The translations under genes and the position numbers were made by a program. From Micromonospora sp. C95 (GTDB lineage: Bacteria; Actinomycetota; Actinomycetes; Mycobacteriales; Micromonosporaceae), in NCBI RefSeq assembly GCF_018070465.1, contig NZ_JAGPXT010000019.1, positions 55,732-119,731 on the forward strand: a DNA stretch of 64,000 nucleotides, written 5' to 3'. The notes beneath the pieces were generated by a model. The model saw nothing but the letters and a program-made list of their open reading frames with translations. It was not told the origin of the DNA and ran no database searches. Positions 26,268 to 34,864 of this stretch are shown one piece after another. The number at the start of each line of letters is the position of its first letter. Position 1 is the first letter of the stretch.

Positions 26268-27275
26268 TCAGGCGGCGTCGCCGGACACCGCCGAGGTGTC
26301 CACCACCTGCTCGCGGGGCAGTCGCGGGGTGTGCGGTGGGCCGGCGTGCGCCGGGTCGGCCACCCCGAGACGCAGGCCGAGGTACGGGTGGCCGAGCCCG
26401 GCGAGCAGCTGGCGCAGGGTCTGCCGGGTGGCCGGCACCTCGACCACCCCGCTGAGCGGCACCATCGAGACACCCAGTCGGGTGGCGACCAGCCAGGCTG
26501 CGGACAGCGCCTCGCCGGCACGTAGCCAGTCGACCGGTTCGTCCTGGTCGCCGTAGAGCACCGCGTAGGACGCCGCCCGGTCGTGTCCCGGGCCGACCGG
26601 CAGCGTGCCGGCGCGACCGAAGTCCCGCCCCGGCACGGTGGTCTGCGCGGGCTGCTCCGGCAACACCTCGGGAGTGAGCCCGGCGCCGCCGGCACGGCTG
26701 GTCCAGTACTCCAGTTCCTCCCGCAGCCGGGAGTCCTCCGCCTCGACCGTGGCGGCCTGCGAGGCGGACGCGGCCAGTTGCAGCACCTGGTCGCGGTCGA
26801 GGACCTCCAACCGGGCACCTTCCTGGACGGCGGCTGCCGCGATGGCGCTCAACGAGTCGTCGGAGACCGGCTCGTCGCTGACCGGACGCCGGTCGGTGTG
26901 CCGCACCTGCATGCACTGCACCGCCCGCATCGCGTCCGGGTCGGCGCCGGTGGCCCGTGGCTCGGTGAGCCGGGCGAGCAGATCGGTGTCGTCGGGGTCG
27001 GGCAGCCGTTGCACACTTGTCGCCCATCCTTCGGCGGCCAACGCCAGCCGGGCGTGGTGCAGCGCCGCACCGCAGCTGAGGGTGACCAACTCGCCCTCCG
27101 GGTCGGTGGCGGCCAACCTGCTGTCGCGTACCACCCGCAGCTCCAGCGCGTCGGGCAGCACCCGCCAACGCCACGGCTGGCTGTTGTGCACCGACGGCGC
27201 GTGACCGGCCATCGCGGCGGCCTCCGCGAGCGCGGTGGTCAGCGGGCGGTGGGTAGCCGGCGTCTGGTGGCTCAT
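26268..27275 (-). CDS. Acg-family FMN-binding nitroreductase-like protein, paralogue 2
   Basis: 335 aa from the ATG at 27275. It shares APSVHNSQPWRWRV and CGAALHHARLAL with paralogue 1, and a C-terminal LGLRLGVADP segment, but is otherwise diverged. Upstream of devS on the same strand, with 74 bases between; divergent from the P-type ATPase. The shared intergenic region has a DosR-like box, so it is likely part of the same regulon. Confidence 0.86.
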   Translation of the reverse strand: MSHQTPATHRPLTTALAEAAAMAGHAPSVHNSQPWRWRVLPDALELRVVRDSRLAATDPEGELVTLSCGAALHHARLALAAEGWATSVQRLPDPDDTDLLARLTEPRATGADPDAMRAVQCMQVRHTDRRPVSDEPVSDDSLSAIAAAAVQEGARLEVLDRDQVLQLAASASQAATVEAEDSRLREELEYWTSRAGGAGLTPEVLPEQPAQTTVPGRDFGRAGTLPVGPGHDRAASYAVLYGDQDEPVDWLRAGEALSAAWLVATRLGVSMVPLSGVVEVPATRQTLRQLLAGLGHPYLGLRLGVADPAHAGPPHTPRLPREQVVDTSAVSGDAA

Positions 27276-27393
27276 CCTCACGACCTTTCCGTCTCTGCCC
27301 ATCGTGCCGCACCTCGGTACGGCTGTGGGCGCGGTCCGGTTCATCGTGCGCCATCGGCCGACGCCTCGCACGATCCGCAGGTCCCGACCGGGT

Positions 27394-27407
27394 GGGCCGG
27401 GTGACCC
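27394..27407. promoter_or_regulatory. DosR-like box (one mismatch) between Acg2 and the ATPase
   Basis: GGGCCGGGTGACCC fits the reverse form GGGCC-N4-GTCCC with one mismatch. It lies 119 bases from Acg2 and 44 bases from the ATPase start, so it could serve both. Confidence 0.4.
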
Positions 27408-27450
27408 GTGTTCCGCCCCGAGGGCCCGGCCCGGCTGAGACGATCCGCAG

Positions 27451-29370
27451 GTGGGGGAGCAGCGGTCGGCAGGTGACCGGGGCGAGTGCCTGCCGGACCG
27501 GCCGGCGCGACCCGAACCCGAGGGGCCCGGTCGGCGGCGTCGGAGCTGGTGGCTGTGGATCCCGCTGGCCGGACTCACGCTGCTGGTGCTGGCCGGTGCG
27601 GCGGGGCGACTGGCCGGGCATCCGAGCGTGGCCGACGCGCTGTGGGCGGTGGCGACGCTGGTCGCGTTGCTGCCGGCAGCCGCGTCGGTGCTGCGGGACC
27701 TGCTGCGGCGGCGGTTCGGCGTGGACGTCATCGCCGTCCTGGCGCTGGGCGGCGCACTCGTCGTCGGCGAGTACCTGGCCGGTGCGGTGGTCGCGGTGAT
27801 GCTGGCCACCGGGCGGACCCTGGAGGCGTACGCGCAGCGCCGGGCTACCCGGGATCTGCGGGCGCTGCTGGAGCGGGCACCGCGTACCGCACGGCGGCGT
27901 ACCCCTGACGGTGGCGTCGACGTGGTGCCGGTGGACCGGGTGGCGGCCGGTGACCGGTTGCTTGTCGGCCCGGGCGACGTGGTCGCCGTCGACGGTGTCA
28001 CCGAGAGCGCCGCGACGCTCGACGAGTCGGTGGTCACCGGGGAATCCCGGCTCGTCGAGCGGGCGGCCGGGGCCCGGGTGGCCAGCGGCGTGGTCAACGC
28101 CGGGGCCGCGTTCGGGCTGCGGGCCACGGAGAGCGCCGAGCGCAGCACGTACGCCGGCATCGTGCGGCTGGCCGAGGAGGCGACCGCCCGCAAGGCACCG
28201 ACGGTGCGGCTGGCGGACCGGTACGCCGCCGCCTTCGTGCCGTTCACGCTCGTGCTGGCCGGGCTGGGCTGGGTGCTCTCCGGCGAGTTCCTCCGGGCGG
28301 TGGCGGTGCTTGTGGTGGCGACACCGTGTCCGTTGCTGCTGGCCACCCCGATCGCCATCGTGTCCGGGTTGTCCCGGGTGGCCCGGCGCGGGGTGCTGGT
28401 CCGCGACGGCGGTTCGCTGGAGGTCCTGGGCCGGGCGCGCACCCTGCTTGTCGACAAGACCGGCACGCTCACCGCCGGCCGTCCCCGGGTCGCCGACACC
28501 GTCGTGGCTGCCGGGGCTGATCCCGGCGAGGTGTTGCGGTTGGCCGCCTCGGTGGAGCAACTGTCCTCGCACGTGTTGGCGGCGGCGCTGGTGCGCGCCG
28601 CCGGGGAGCACGGCCTTCGGCTGGTCACCCCGGCCGAGGTGACCGAGGAGCCGGGCCGGGGAGTGAGCGGGCGGGTGGACGGCCGGCGCGTCCGGGTCGG
28701 CCAGTTCTCCGGGACGTTGCCGGCGTGGGCCGAGCGGGCCAGCCGCCGGGCCGGCGCGGCGGGACACTCGCTGGTCTGGGTGACCGACGAGACCGGGCCG
28801 CTCGGCGCGGTCCTGCTTGAGGATCCGGTACGCCCGGACGCCCGCCGGACCGTGGCTCGGCTGCGTGCCGCCGGGCTCACCCGGATCGTGATGGTCACCG
28901 GCGACCGGCCGGAGGATGCCCGCCGGGTAGCCGACGCGGTGGGCGTCGACGACGTGCTGGCCCGGTGCAGCCCGCAGGAGAAGGCGACCCGGGTCCGCGC
29001 CGAGGCGGGCCGGGCGGTGACGGTGATGGTGGGTGACGGGGTGAACGACGCTCCGGCGCTGGCGGAGGCGCAGGTCGGCGTGGCGATGGGAGCTACCGGG
29101 GCGACCGCCTCGGCCGACGTCGCCGACGCGGTGCTCAGCGTCGACCGCCTCGATCCGCTGGCCGACGCGGTCGAGGTGGCCCGGTACGCCCGGCGGATCG
29201 CGGTGCAGAGTGCCACGGTCGGCATGGGGTTGGCGCTGCTCGCGATGGGGTTCGCGGCGGCCGGTCGGCTGCCGCCCGTGGCGGGCGCGTTCCTTCAGGA
29301 GGGCATCGACGTGCTGGTGATCCTCAACGCGCTACGCGCGCTCCGGGGCGGTTCTCGTGGGCCGGCCTGA
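27451..29370 (+). CDS. P1B-type metal-transporting ATPase
   Basis: 639 aa. Eight transmembrane segments are arranged as in P1B pumps (two pairs before the actuator domain, TM5-6 around residues 260-315, two at the end). The actuator TGES motif, the phosphorylation site DKTGT at Asp335 and GDGVNDAP are intact. The membrane motif is TPCPLLLATP, not CPC, so metal choice cannot be assigned. There is no N-terminal metal-binding domain. P-type ATPases are recurrent in DosR regulons. GTG start. Confidence 0.88.
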   Translation: MGEQRSAGDRGECLPDRPARPEPEGPGRRRRSWWLWIPLAGLTLLVLAGAAGRLAGHPSVADALWAVATLVALLPAAASVLRDLLRRRFGVDVIAVLALGGALVVGEYLAGAVVAVMLATGRTLEAYAQRRATRDLRALLERAPRTARRRTPDGGVDVVPVDRVAAGDRLLVGPGDVVAVDGVTESAATLDESVVTGESRLVERAAGARVASGVVNAGAAFGLRATESAERSTYAGIVRLAEEATARKAPTVRLADRYAAAFVPFTLVLAGLGWVLSGEFLRAVAVLVVATPCPLLLATPIAIVSGLSRVARRGVLVRDGGSLEVLGRARTLLVDKTGTLTAGRPRVADTVVAAGADPGEVLRLAASVEQLSSHVLAAALVRAAGEHGLRLVTPAEVTEEPGRGVSGRVDGRRVRVGQFSGTLPAWAERASRRAGAAGHSLVWVTDETGPLGAVLLEDPVRPDARRTVARLRAAGLTRIVMVTGDRPEDARRVADAVGVDDVLARCSPQEKATRVRAEAGRAVTVMVGDGVNDAPALAEAQVGVAMGATGATASADVADAVLSVDRLDPLADAVEVARYARRIAVQSATVGMGLALLAMGFAAAGRLPPVAGAFLQEGIDVLVILNALRALRGGSRGPA

Positions 29371-29386
29371 CAGCGGCCGGCCCACG
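29356..29386. terminator. Bidirectional terminator overlapping the ATPase stop
   Basis: 12-bp arms CGTGGGCCGGCC / GGCCGGCCCACG with a 7-nt loop that contains the ATPase TGA stop, between convergent genes. Confidence 0.7.
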
Positions 29387-29393
29387 GCGCACC

Positions 29394-30290
29394 TCAGCGT
29401 TCCCGCACCACCGCGACCGGGCAGTGGGCGTGCTGGAGAAGCTGCTGGCTGACCGAGCCGAGCAGCATGCCCCGCAGTCCGCCGCGTCCCCGGGTGCCGA
29501 CGACGACCAGCTGCGCGTTGCGGCTGGCGTCGACGAGTAGACCGGCCGGCGCGGCGGCGGCGGTCTCGACCGTCACCTCCACCTCGGAAAAGGTGTCCTG
29601 CCAGCGGTGCAGCGCCTCGTCCAGCTCGGCGCGCTGGTCGGCCAGCGCCGCGTCGCGGGCCTGCTCGCCACGCAGGCTCCACTGATCGCGTCGAGGCTGC
29701 TAGGCCCGCACCACGTGCAGCGGTACCCGACGCAGGGCGGCCTGCTCGAAGGCGAAGCCGAGGGCCAGCAGTGAATGCTCCGAGCCGTCCACCCCGACGG
29801 CGACGTGCCCGGCCCGGTCACTCTCGGCCGGCCGGCGACGGACCACCACCACCGGGCAGTGCGCGTGCGCGGTGACGTTGACCGCGGTCGAGCCGGCGAG
29901 CAGACCGGCGAACCCGCCGTGCCCGCGGCTGCCCAGCACCAGCAGGCCGGCCTGCGTCGAAGCCTCCTCCAGGATCAGGGCGGGTGGACCGTCCAGCACC
30001 TCGCCGCGTACGTCCAGGCCCGGGTTGCTGGCGGCGGCGTCCGCCGCGGCCTTGCCGACCAGCTCCTCGACCTGCCGGCGGGCCTGCTCGTCGGGCCACA
30101 TCCCCGGCGTGACGCCCGGACCGACCCAGCCGGCCACGGTCAACCACTCGAAGACGTACGCCAATCGGACCGGCCGGCCGTCGTGGCGGGCCTGATCCAG
30201 CGCCCACTCCAGGGCCGCCGCGGCGTCCGGCGAGCCGTCGTAGCCCACCAGGATCTCCGCTCCCGCGCCGTGCTCGCTCATGACGGGCAT
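29394..30290 (-). pseudogene. Tandem universal stress protein interrupted by an amber codon
   Basis: The reading frame runs 299 codons from the ATG at 30290 to TGA at 29394, but codon 197 is TAG (29700-29702). Domain 1 is complete (ILVGYDGSPDA ... VLGSRGHGGFAGLLAGSTA). Domain 2 begins VAVGVDGSEHS, reads VHVVRA, then TAG, then QPRRDQW, and continues in the same frame to an intact ATP-binding loop (VVGTRGRGGLRGMLLGSVS). Family members usually have Trp (AWQP) at this place, so a TGG-to-TAG change is the simplest explanation. As written, a 196-residue protein with one and a part domains is made. It is co-transcribed behind phosphoketolase with a 4-base gap. Confidence 0.85.
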
Positions 30291-30294
30291 CTCC

Positions 30295-32688
30295 TCACCG
30301 ATTGGTCGGGTCGGTCTCGCGGACCCACCGCCACTCGGACACCCGGGGGTCGTCCTCGCCGAACCGGCGGGTGTAGTCGCGGGCGGACTGGCGGGCGTCG
30401 GTCATCTCCTGACGCAGGTGTGCGGCGCGGGCGGCCAGCCCCGGCACCCGGTCGATCACGTCGATCACGAGGTGGAAGCGGTCCAGGTCGTTGAGCATCA
30501 CCATGTCGAACGGTGTGGTGGTGGTGCCCTCCTCCTTGTACCCGCGTACGTGGAGGTTCTCGTGGTTGGTCCGGCGGTAGGTCAGCCGGTGGATCAGCCA
30601 CGGGTAGCCGTGGTACGCGAAGATGATCGGCTTGTCCCGGGTGAACAGCGTGTCGAACTCGGAGTCCGGCAGGCCGTGCGGGTGCTCGGCGGCCGGCTGG
30701 AGCCGCATCAGGTCGACGACGTTGATCACCCGTACCTTCAGCTCGGGCAGGTGCTGGTGCAGCAGGTCCGCCGCGGCGAGGGTCTCCAGCGTCGGCACGT
30801 CGCCGGCGCAGGCGAGCACGACGTCCGGCTCGCTGCCGTCGTCGGTGCTGGCCCAGTCCCAGATGCCCACGCCCCGTCGGCAGTGCGCGATGGCCTCGTC
30901 CATGGTGAGCCAGCTGGGCGCCGGCTGCTTGCCGGCCACCACCACGTTGATGTAGTGGCGACTACGCAGGCAGTGGTCCATGGTGGAGAGCAACGTGTTG
31001 GCGTCCGGCGGCAGGTAGACCCGCACCACCTCGGCCTTCTTGTTCATCACGTGGTCGATGAAGCCCGGGTCCTGGTGGGAGAACCCGTTGTGGTCCTGCC
31101 GCCAGACGTGGCTGGAGAGCAGGTAGTTCAGCGAGGCGACCGGCTGCCGCCACGGAATGCCACGGGTGACCTTGAGCCACTTGGCGTGCTGGTTGACCAT
31201 CGAGTCGACGATGTGGATGAACGCCTCGTAGCTGGTGAAGATGCCGTGCCGGCCGGTGAGCAGGTAGCCCTCCAGCCAACCCTGGCACAGGTGCTCGGAG
31301 AGGACCTCCATCACCCGCCCGTCGGGCGAGAGGTGGTCGTCGCCGTCGACCGTGCCGGCCATCCAGGCCCGGCCGGTGACCTCGAAGGCCGCCTGGAGCC
31401 GGTTGGAGGCGACCTCATCCGGGCCGAACAGCCGGAACGTCTGCGGGTTTGCGGTGATCACGTCCCGGACCCACTTGCCGAGTTCGCCGGTGGCGCTGGT
31501 GACCGTCGCACCGGGACGGGGCACCGCCACGGCGTAGTCGCGGAAGTCGGGCAGGACCAGATCGCGCAGCAGGGCCCCGCCGTTGGCGACCGGGTTGGCG
31601 CTCATCCGTCGTGGACCCCGGGGCGGCAGGTCGGCCACCTCGGCGACGGGTGCGCCGGTGGCGTCGAACAGCTCGTGCGGACGGTAGCTGCGCAGCCACC
31701 GCTCCAGTTCGGCCAGGTGTTCCGGATTGCTGCGCACCGCGGAGAGCGGCACCTGGTGGGCGCGATAGGTGCCCTCCACCTGCTTGCCGTCGACGTCGCG
31801 TGGCCCGGTCCAGCCCTTCGGGGTACGCAGGACGATCATCGGCCAGCGCGGGCGTTCGACAGCCGCGCCGGTGCGGGCCCGGCGTTGGATCTCCGCGATC
31901 TCGTCAAGTGCGCGGTCCAGGGTGGCCGCCAGGCTCTGGTGCACCACGGCCGGATCGTCGCCGGCCACAACGTACGGCTGGTAGCCCTGGCCTCGCATCA
32001 GGTCGAGCAGGTCGGACTCGGGGATGCGGTCCAGCACCGTCGGGTTGGCGATCTTGTACCCGTTGAGGTGCAGGATGGGCAGCACCGCGCCGTCGCGGGC
32101 CGGGTTGAGGAACACGTTGGACAGCCAGCTGCCGGCCAGCGGGCCGGTCTCCGCCTCGCCGTCCCCGATGACACAGGCGACCAGCAGGTCGGGGTTGTCG
32201 AAGGCGGCGCCGTAGGCGTGGCTGAGCGCGTACCCCAGCTCACCGCCCTCGTGGATCGAACCCGGCACCTCCGCCGCGACGTGGCTCGGGATGCCGCCGG
32301 GGAAGGAGAACTGCCGGAACAGCCGGGCCATGCCGGCCTCGTCGCGACCGATGTCGTGATACAGCTCGCTGTAGGTGCCTTCGAGCCAGGTGTTCGCCAC
32401 CAGCGCCGGCCCGCCGTGACCGGGCCCGGTGATGTAGATGGCGCTGAGGTCCCGCGCCACGATGGCCCGGTTCAGGTGGGCGTAGATCAGGTTCAGCCCG
32501 GGGGAGGTGCCCCAGTGCCCGAGGAGGCGGGGCTTGACGTGCTCGGCGGCCAGCGGTTCCCGCAACAGGGGATTGTCCAGCAGGTAGATCTGCCCGACGG
32601 TGAGATAGTTCGCCGCTCGCCAGTAGGCGTCGAGCCGGCGCAGTTCGTCGTCGGTCAGGGGGCTTCGCAGGTCTACGGCGGTGTCCAT
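30295..32688 (-). CDS. xfp: Phosphoketolase (xylulose-5-P/fructose-6-P)
   Basis: 797 aa, the standard length. Thiamine-diphosphate enzyme that splits xylulose 5-phosphate or fructose 6-phosphate with phosphate to acetyl phosphate. Family hallmarks include LLGHWGTSPGLN, GPGHGGPA, the SIHEGGELGYALSHA region and the ThDP motif GDGEAETGPLAGSW with LHLNGYKI. It may serve fermentative or low-oxygen metabolism, or feed on xylose released by the nearby xylan enzymes. A DosR-like box lies 91 bases upstream; the interrupted stress protein follows in the same operon. Confidence 0.96.
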   Translation of the reverse strand: MDTAVDLRSPLTDDELRRLDAYWRAANYLTVGQIYLLDNPLLREPLAAEHVKPRLLGHWGTSPGLNLIYAHLNRAIVARDLSAIYITGPGHGGPALVANTWLEGTYSELYHDIGRDEAGMARLFRQFSFPGGIPSHVAAEVPGSIHEGGELGYALSHAYGAAFDNPDLLVACVIGDGEAETGPLAGSWLSNVFLNPARDGAVLPILHLNGYKIANPTVLDRIPESDLLDLMRGQGYQPYVVAGDDPAVVHQSLAATLDRALDEIAEIQRRARTGAAVERPRWPMIVLRTPKGWTGPRDVDGKQVEGTYRAHQVPLSAVRSNPEHLAELERWLRSYRPHELFDATGAPVAEVADLPPRGPRRMSANPVANGGALLRDLVLPDFRDYAVAVPRPGATVTSATGELGKWVRDVITANPQTFRLFGPDEVASNRLQAAFEVTGRAWMAGTVDGDDHLSPDGRVMEVLSEHLCQGWLEGYLLTGRHGIFTSYEAFIHIVDSMVNQHAKWLKVTRGIPWRQPVASLNYLLSSHVWRQDHNGFSHQDPGFIDHVMNKKAEVVRVYLPPDANTLLSTMDHCLRSRHYINVVVAGKQPAPSWLTMDEAIAHCRRGVGIWDWASTDDGSEPDVVLACAGDVPTLETLAAADLLHQHLPELKVRVINVVDLMRLQPAAEHPHGLPDSEFDTLFTRDKPIIFAYHGYPWLIHRLTYRRTNHENLHVRGYKEEGTTTTPFDMVMLNDLDRFHLVIDVIDRVPGLAARAAHLRQEMTDARQSARDYTRRFGEDDPRVSEWRWVRETDPTNR

Positions 32689-32778
32689 ACTGCTTGAGCC
32701 TCTCGCGGGTCGGTGAGTCCTGCATCCGCAACGCGCGGTTTCCTCTGTCAGCTTCGCCGAATCGGCGATCCTGGATCA

Positions 32779-32792
32779 GGGCCGTTGGTCCC
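32779..32792. promoter_or_regulatory. DosR-like box upstream of phosphoketolase
   Basis: GGGCCGTTGGTCCC, a perfect match (reverse form) to GGGAC-N4-GGCCC. Confidence 0.6.
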
Positions 32793-32805
32793 GCCGGCCC
32801 GGGTG

Positions 32806-33636
32806 TCACGACCCGTCCGGGTCGGGTGTGTCGGTCACGCCGCGGATCACCAGCACGGGGGACGGGGCGTGGTAGAGCAACGACTGGCTGACCGCACCGA
32901 GCATCCCGCGCAGCGGCTCCTCACCCCGGGCGGCGACCACCACCAGCTGCGCCGAGCGGGACTGGTCGACAAGTACGTCACCGGGTTCGCCCCGGATGAC
33001 GTGGCACTCGACCGGGGCGTCGGGATGGTCGGCCCGATGCCGGGACACCGTCTCGCTGAGTCGTTCGGTGGCCTCCTCGACGGTGCCGTCGGAGTCGACC
33101 ACCCAGATCGCCAGCAACCGGGCCTCGTGCCGGGTGGCGCAGGTGAGGGCCCAGTCGAGTGCCATCTCGCCGGAGGCCGAGCCATCGACCCCGACCAGCA
33201 CCGGACCGGAGGGTGGCGGTTCCCGCCGGGCGACCAGCACCGGGCACTCGGCGCGGGCGGCCACCTGCACGGCCGGACTGTCCGCCGGGATGCAGCGGTC
33301 GCAGTGGGCCATCCCGCCGTCGCCGACCACCACCAGGAAGGCGGTCTCCGACCTGCGGACCAGGTTCGCCACCGCCGAGCCCTCGGCGATCTCGGCGGTG
33401 ACCGGTACACCCGGCTCGTTCGCGTTGGCCGCCGCGGTCGCCTCGGCGATCAACTGTTCGGCGTGGCCCCGGGAACTGGAGACCGCCGGCGCGTCGAAGG
33501 CCGCCCAGTTGAAGGCGTGCAGCAGGTGCAACCCGCGTCCGTGGGCGGCGGCGACCCGGGCGGCGAGACGGGCCACCGGCAGGGCGTCCTCCGGACCGAC
33601 GCCGACGAGCACCGGCGCGTCGCTGGCTGCGGCCAT
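32806..33636 (-). CDS. Tandem-domain universal stress protein
   Basis: 276 aa with two USP folds (about 8-135 and 142-265). Domain 2 begins VLVGVDGSASG and ends with a nucleotide-loop-like AARGEEPLRGMLGAVSQS. In domain 1 the equivalent loop reads GDGGMAHCDRCIPADS, with two Cys, so classic ATP binding there is doubtful. The stop is 117 bases before the phosphoketolase start on the same strand; the box at 32779 lies between them. Related proteins accumulate in hypoxic dormancy. Confidence 0.85.
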   Translation of the reverse strand: MAAASDAPVLVGVGPEDALPVARLAARVAAAHGRGLHLLHAFNWAAFDAPAVSSSRGHAEQLIAEATAAANANEPGVPVTAEIAEGSAVANLVRRSETAFLVVVGDGGMAHCDRCIPADSPAVQVAARAECPVLVARREPPPSGPVLVGVDGSASGEMALDWALTCATRHEARLLAIWVVDSDGTVEEATERLSETVSRHRADHPDAPVECHVIRGEPGDVLVDQSRSAQLVVVAARGEEPLRGMLGAVSQSLLYHAPSPVLVIRGVTDTPDPDGS

Positions 33637-33733
33637 CCGCCATCACCCCCGCAGCTGTCGCGCTCGGCCTGCTGTTGAGGCTAGTCGCGCCGGTGCGGCG
33701 CCGGGGCGTGATCGCCGGACGGCCGGTGGATGG

Positions 33734-34504
33734 TCAGGACGCCGGCCCGGCCCGGAGCACGACCGCGCTGGCGTTGTCGGCCCCACCGGCGTCCAGCGAG
33801 GCGCGCAGCAGTGTCCGGACCGCGTCCGCCGGCTCGGGCCGGATCAGGGCCTCCTGCATCACGTGGTAGCTGACCTGGTCGCTCACCCCGTCGGTGCAGA
33901 GCAGCCAGGTGTCGCCGGGACGCAGGGTCACGGCCAGCAGATCGGCTTCCGGTGCGGCCGGGTGGCCGGCGTAGCGGGTGAGCTGGTACCGGGCCCGGGC
34001 GGCGGCGGGCGAGTCGGTCGGGTACCAGCCGTGCAGCACACCCAGCCAGGCGACCGTGTGGTCGGTGGTGGCCAGTTCCAGCAGGTCGTCGCGGAGTCGA
34101 TAGGCCCGCGAGTCACCCAACTGGATCACCCAGCCCTGACCGCCGTGCGGCTCGACGACCAGGCCGGTCAGGGTGCAGCCGGTCAGCTGAGGGCTGCCTC
34201 GACCGGCCTCGATCACGGCGGCTTGGACCGCGTCGGCAACGCTCCGTAGCCGGTCGGCCCCGATCTCGGGCCACGCCTCGCGGACCAGCGCGGCGAACGT
34301 CGGTACCGCGGCGGCACCGGCGCGACGGCTGCCCGCACCGTCGCCCATGCCGTCGGCCACCACGGCGAAGGGAAGCGTGGAATCGACGTGGATCACGTCG
34401 TAGTTGTCGCGGTACCGGTTGCCGACCACGCTGCCGCCGGCCACCTCGAGGGTCAGGTCGGTGAGCGTGAAACGGCGTGACTCGTGTCCCGCGTCCTGGC
34501 TCAC
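33734..34504 (-). CDS. PP2C-type Ser/Thr protein phosphatase
   Basis: 256 aa from the GTG at 34504, preceded by GGAGG; a TTG at 34516 is also in frame. Metal-binding motifs are in order: RDNYD near 35, VADGMGDGAGS near 55, GDSRAYRL near 135, CTDGVSD near 208 and ADNASAVV near 240. It is a cytosolic, single-domain, metal-dependent phosphatase that likely opposes an Hanks-type kinase or acts on an anti-sigma partner; none is encoded in the window. Confidence 0.88.
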   Translation of the reverse strand: MSQDAGHESRRFTLTDLTLEVAGGSVVGNRYRDNYDVIHVDSTLPFAVVADGMGDGAGSRRAGAAAVPTFAALVREAWPEIGADRLRSVADAVQAAVIEAGRGSPQLTGCTLTGLVVEPHGGQGWVIQLGDSRAYRLRDDLLELATTDHTVAWLGVLHGWYPTDSPAAARARYQLTRYAGHPAAPEADLLAVTLRPGDTWLLCTDGVSDQVSYHVMQEALIRPEPADAVRTLLRASLDAGGADNASAVVLRAGPAS

Positions 34505-34580
34505 TGGGGCCTCCAACCGACGGCTGGCGCGGAGTCCCCGCGCGATCCCGACCCTAGCGAAGACGAACCATCAGGAGGTT

Positions 34581-34624
34581 GTCAACCGGGGTTGACGCAC
34601 GCGCTGACGTCAATGTAGGTTGAC
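34581..34624. promoter_or_regulatory. Operator cluster before the HTH/Clp-N pair
   Basis: A perfect palindrome GTCAACC-GG-GGTTGAC (34581-34596), a TGACGTCA palindrome (34605-34612) and a further GGTTGAC half-site (34618-34624) lie just before the HTH gene start. They are arranged like an autoregulatory operator of that HTH protein. Confidence 0.5.
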
Positions 34625-34627
34625 AGC

Positions 34628-34864
34628 ATGAGTCAGGCAACGGAACTCGCGGCCGCGGCCGGCAGCACCGATCCGCGGGTCGGTCTGCGTGCCGTCCGCG
34701 CCCTGCGCCGGCTGCTCGAACGGCTTGAGGTGGTCCAGGTCGACAACGCCCGACGACAGGGCTGGTCGTGGCAGGAGATCGCCGACGCGCTCGAGGTGAG
34801 CCGACAGGCGGTGCACAAGAAGCACGCCGGGCGACCGGCGGTCGAATCCTCCTGGGAGGCGTGA
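34628..34864 (+). CDS. Small HTH DNA-binding protein
   Basis: 78 aa. After an alanine-rich start and a helix (VGLRAVRALRRLLERLEVVQV), it has one clear HTH (WSWQEIADALEVSRQAVHKKHAG). No other domain. Its stop overlaps the ATG of the Clp-N gene (TGATG), so the two proteins are made together; the HTH likely senses a state through, or represses, the Clp-N protein. Confidence 0.8.
   Translation: MSQATELAAAAGSTDPRVGLRAVRALRRLLERLEVVQVDNARRQGWSWQEIADALEVSRQAVHKKHAGRPAVESSWEA

Noticed and set aside
26268..29225. A 985-residue protein on the minus strand through the ATPase gene
   Set aside because: The part beyond 27275 is antisense to the P-type ATPase; only the Acg2 portion matches a family.
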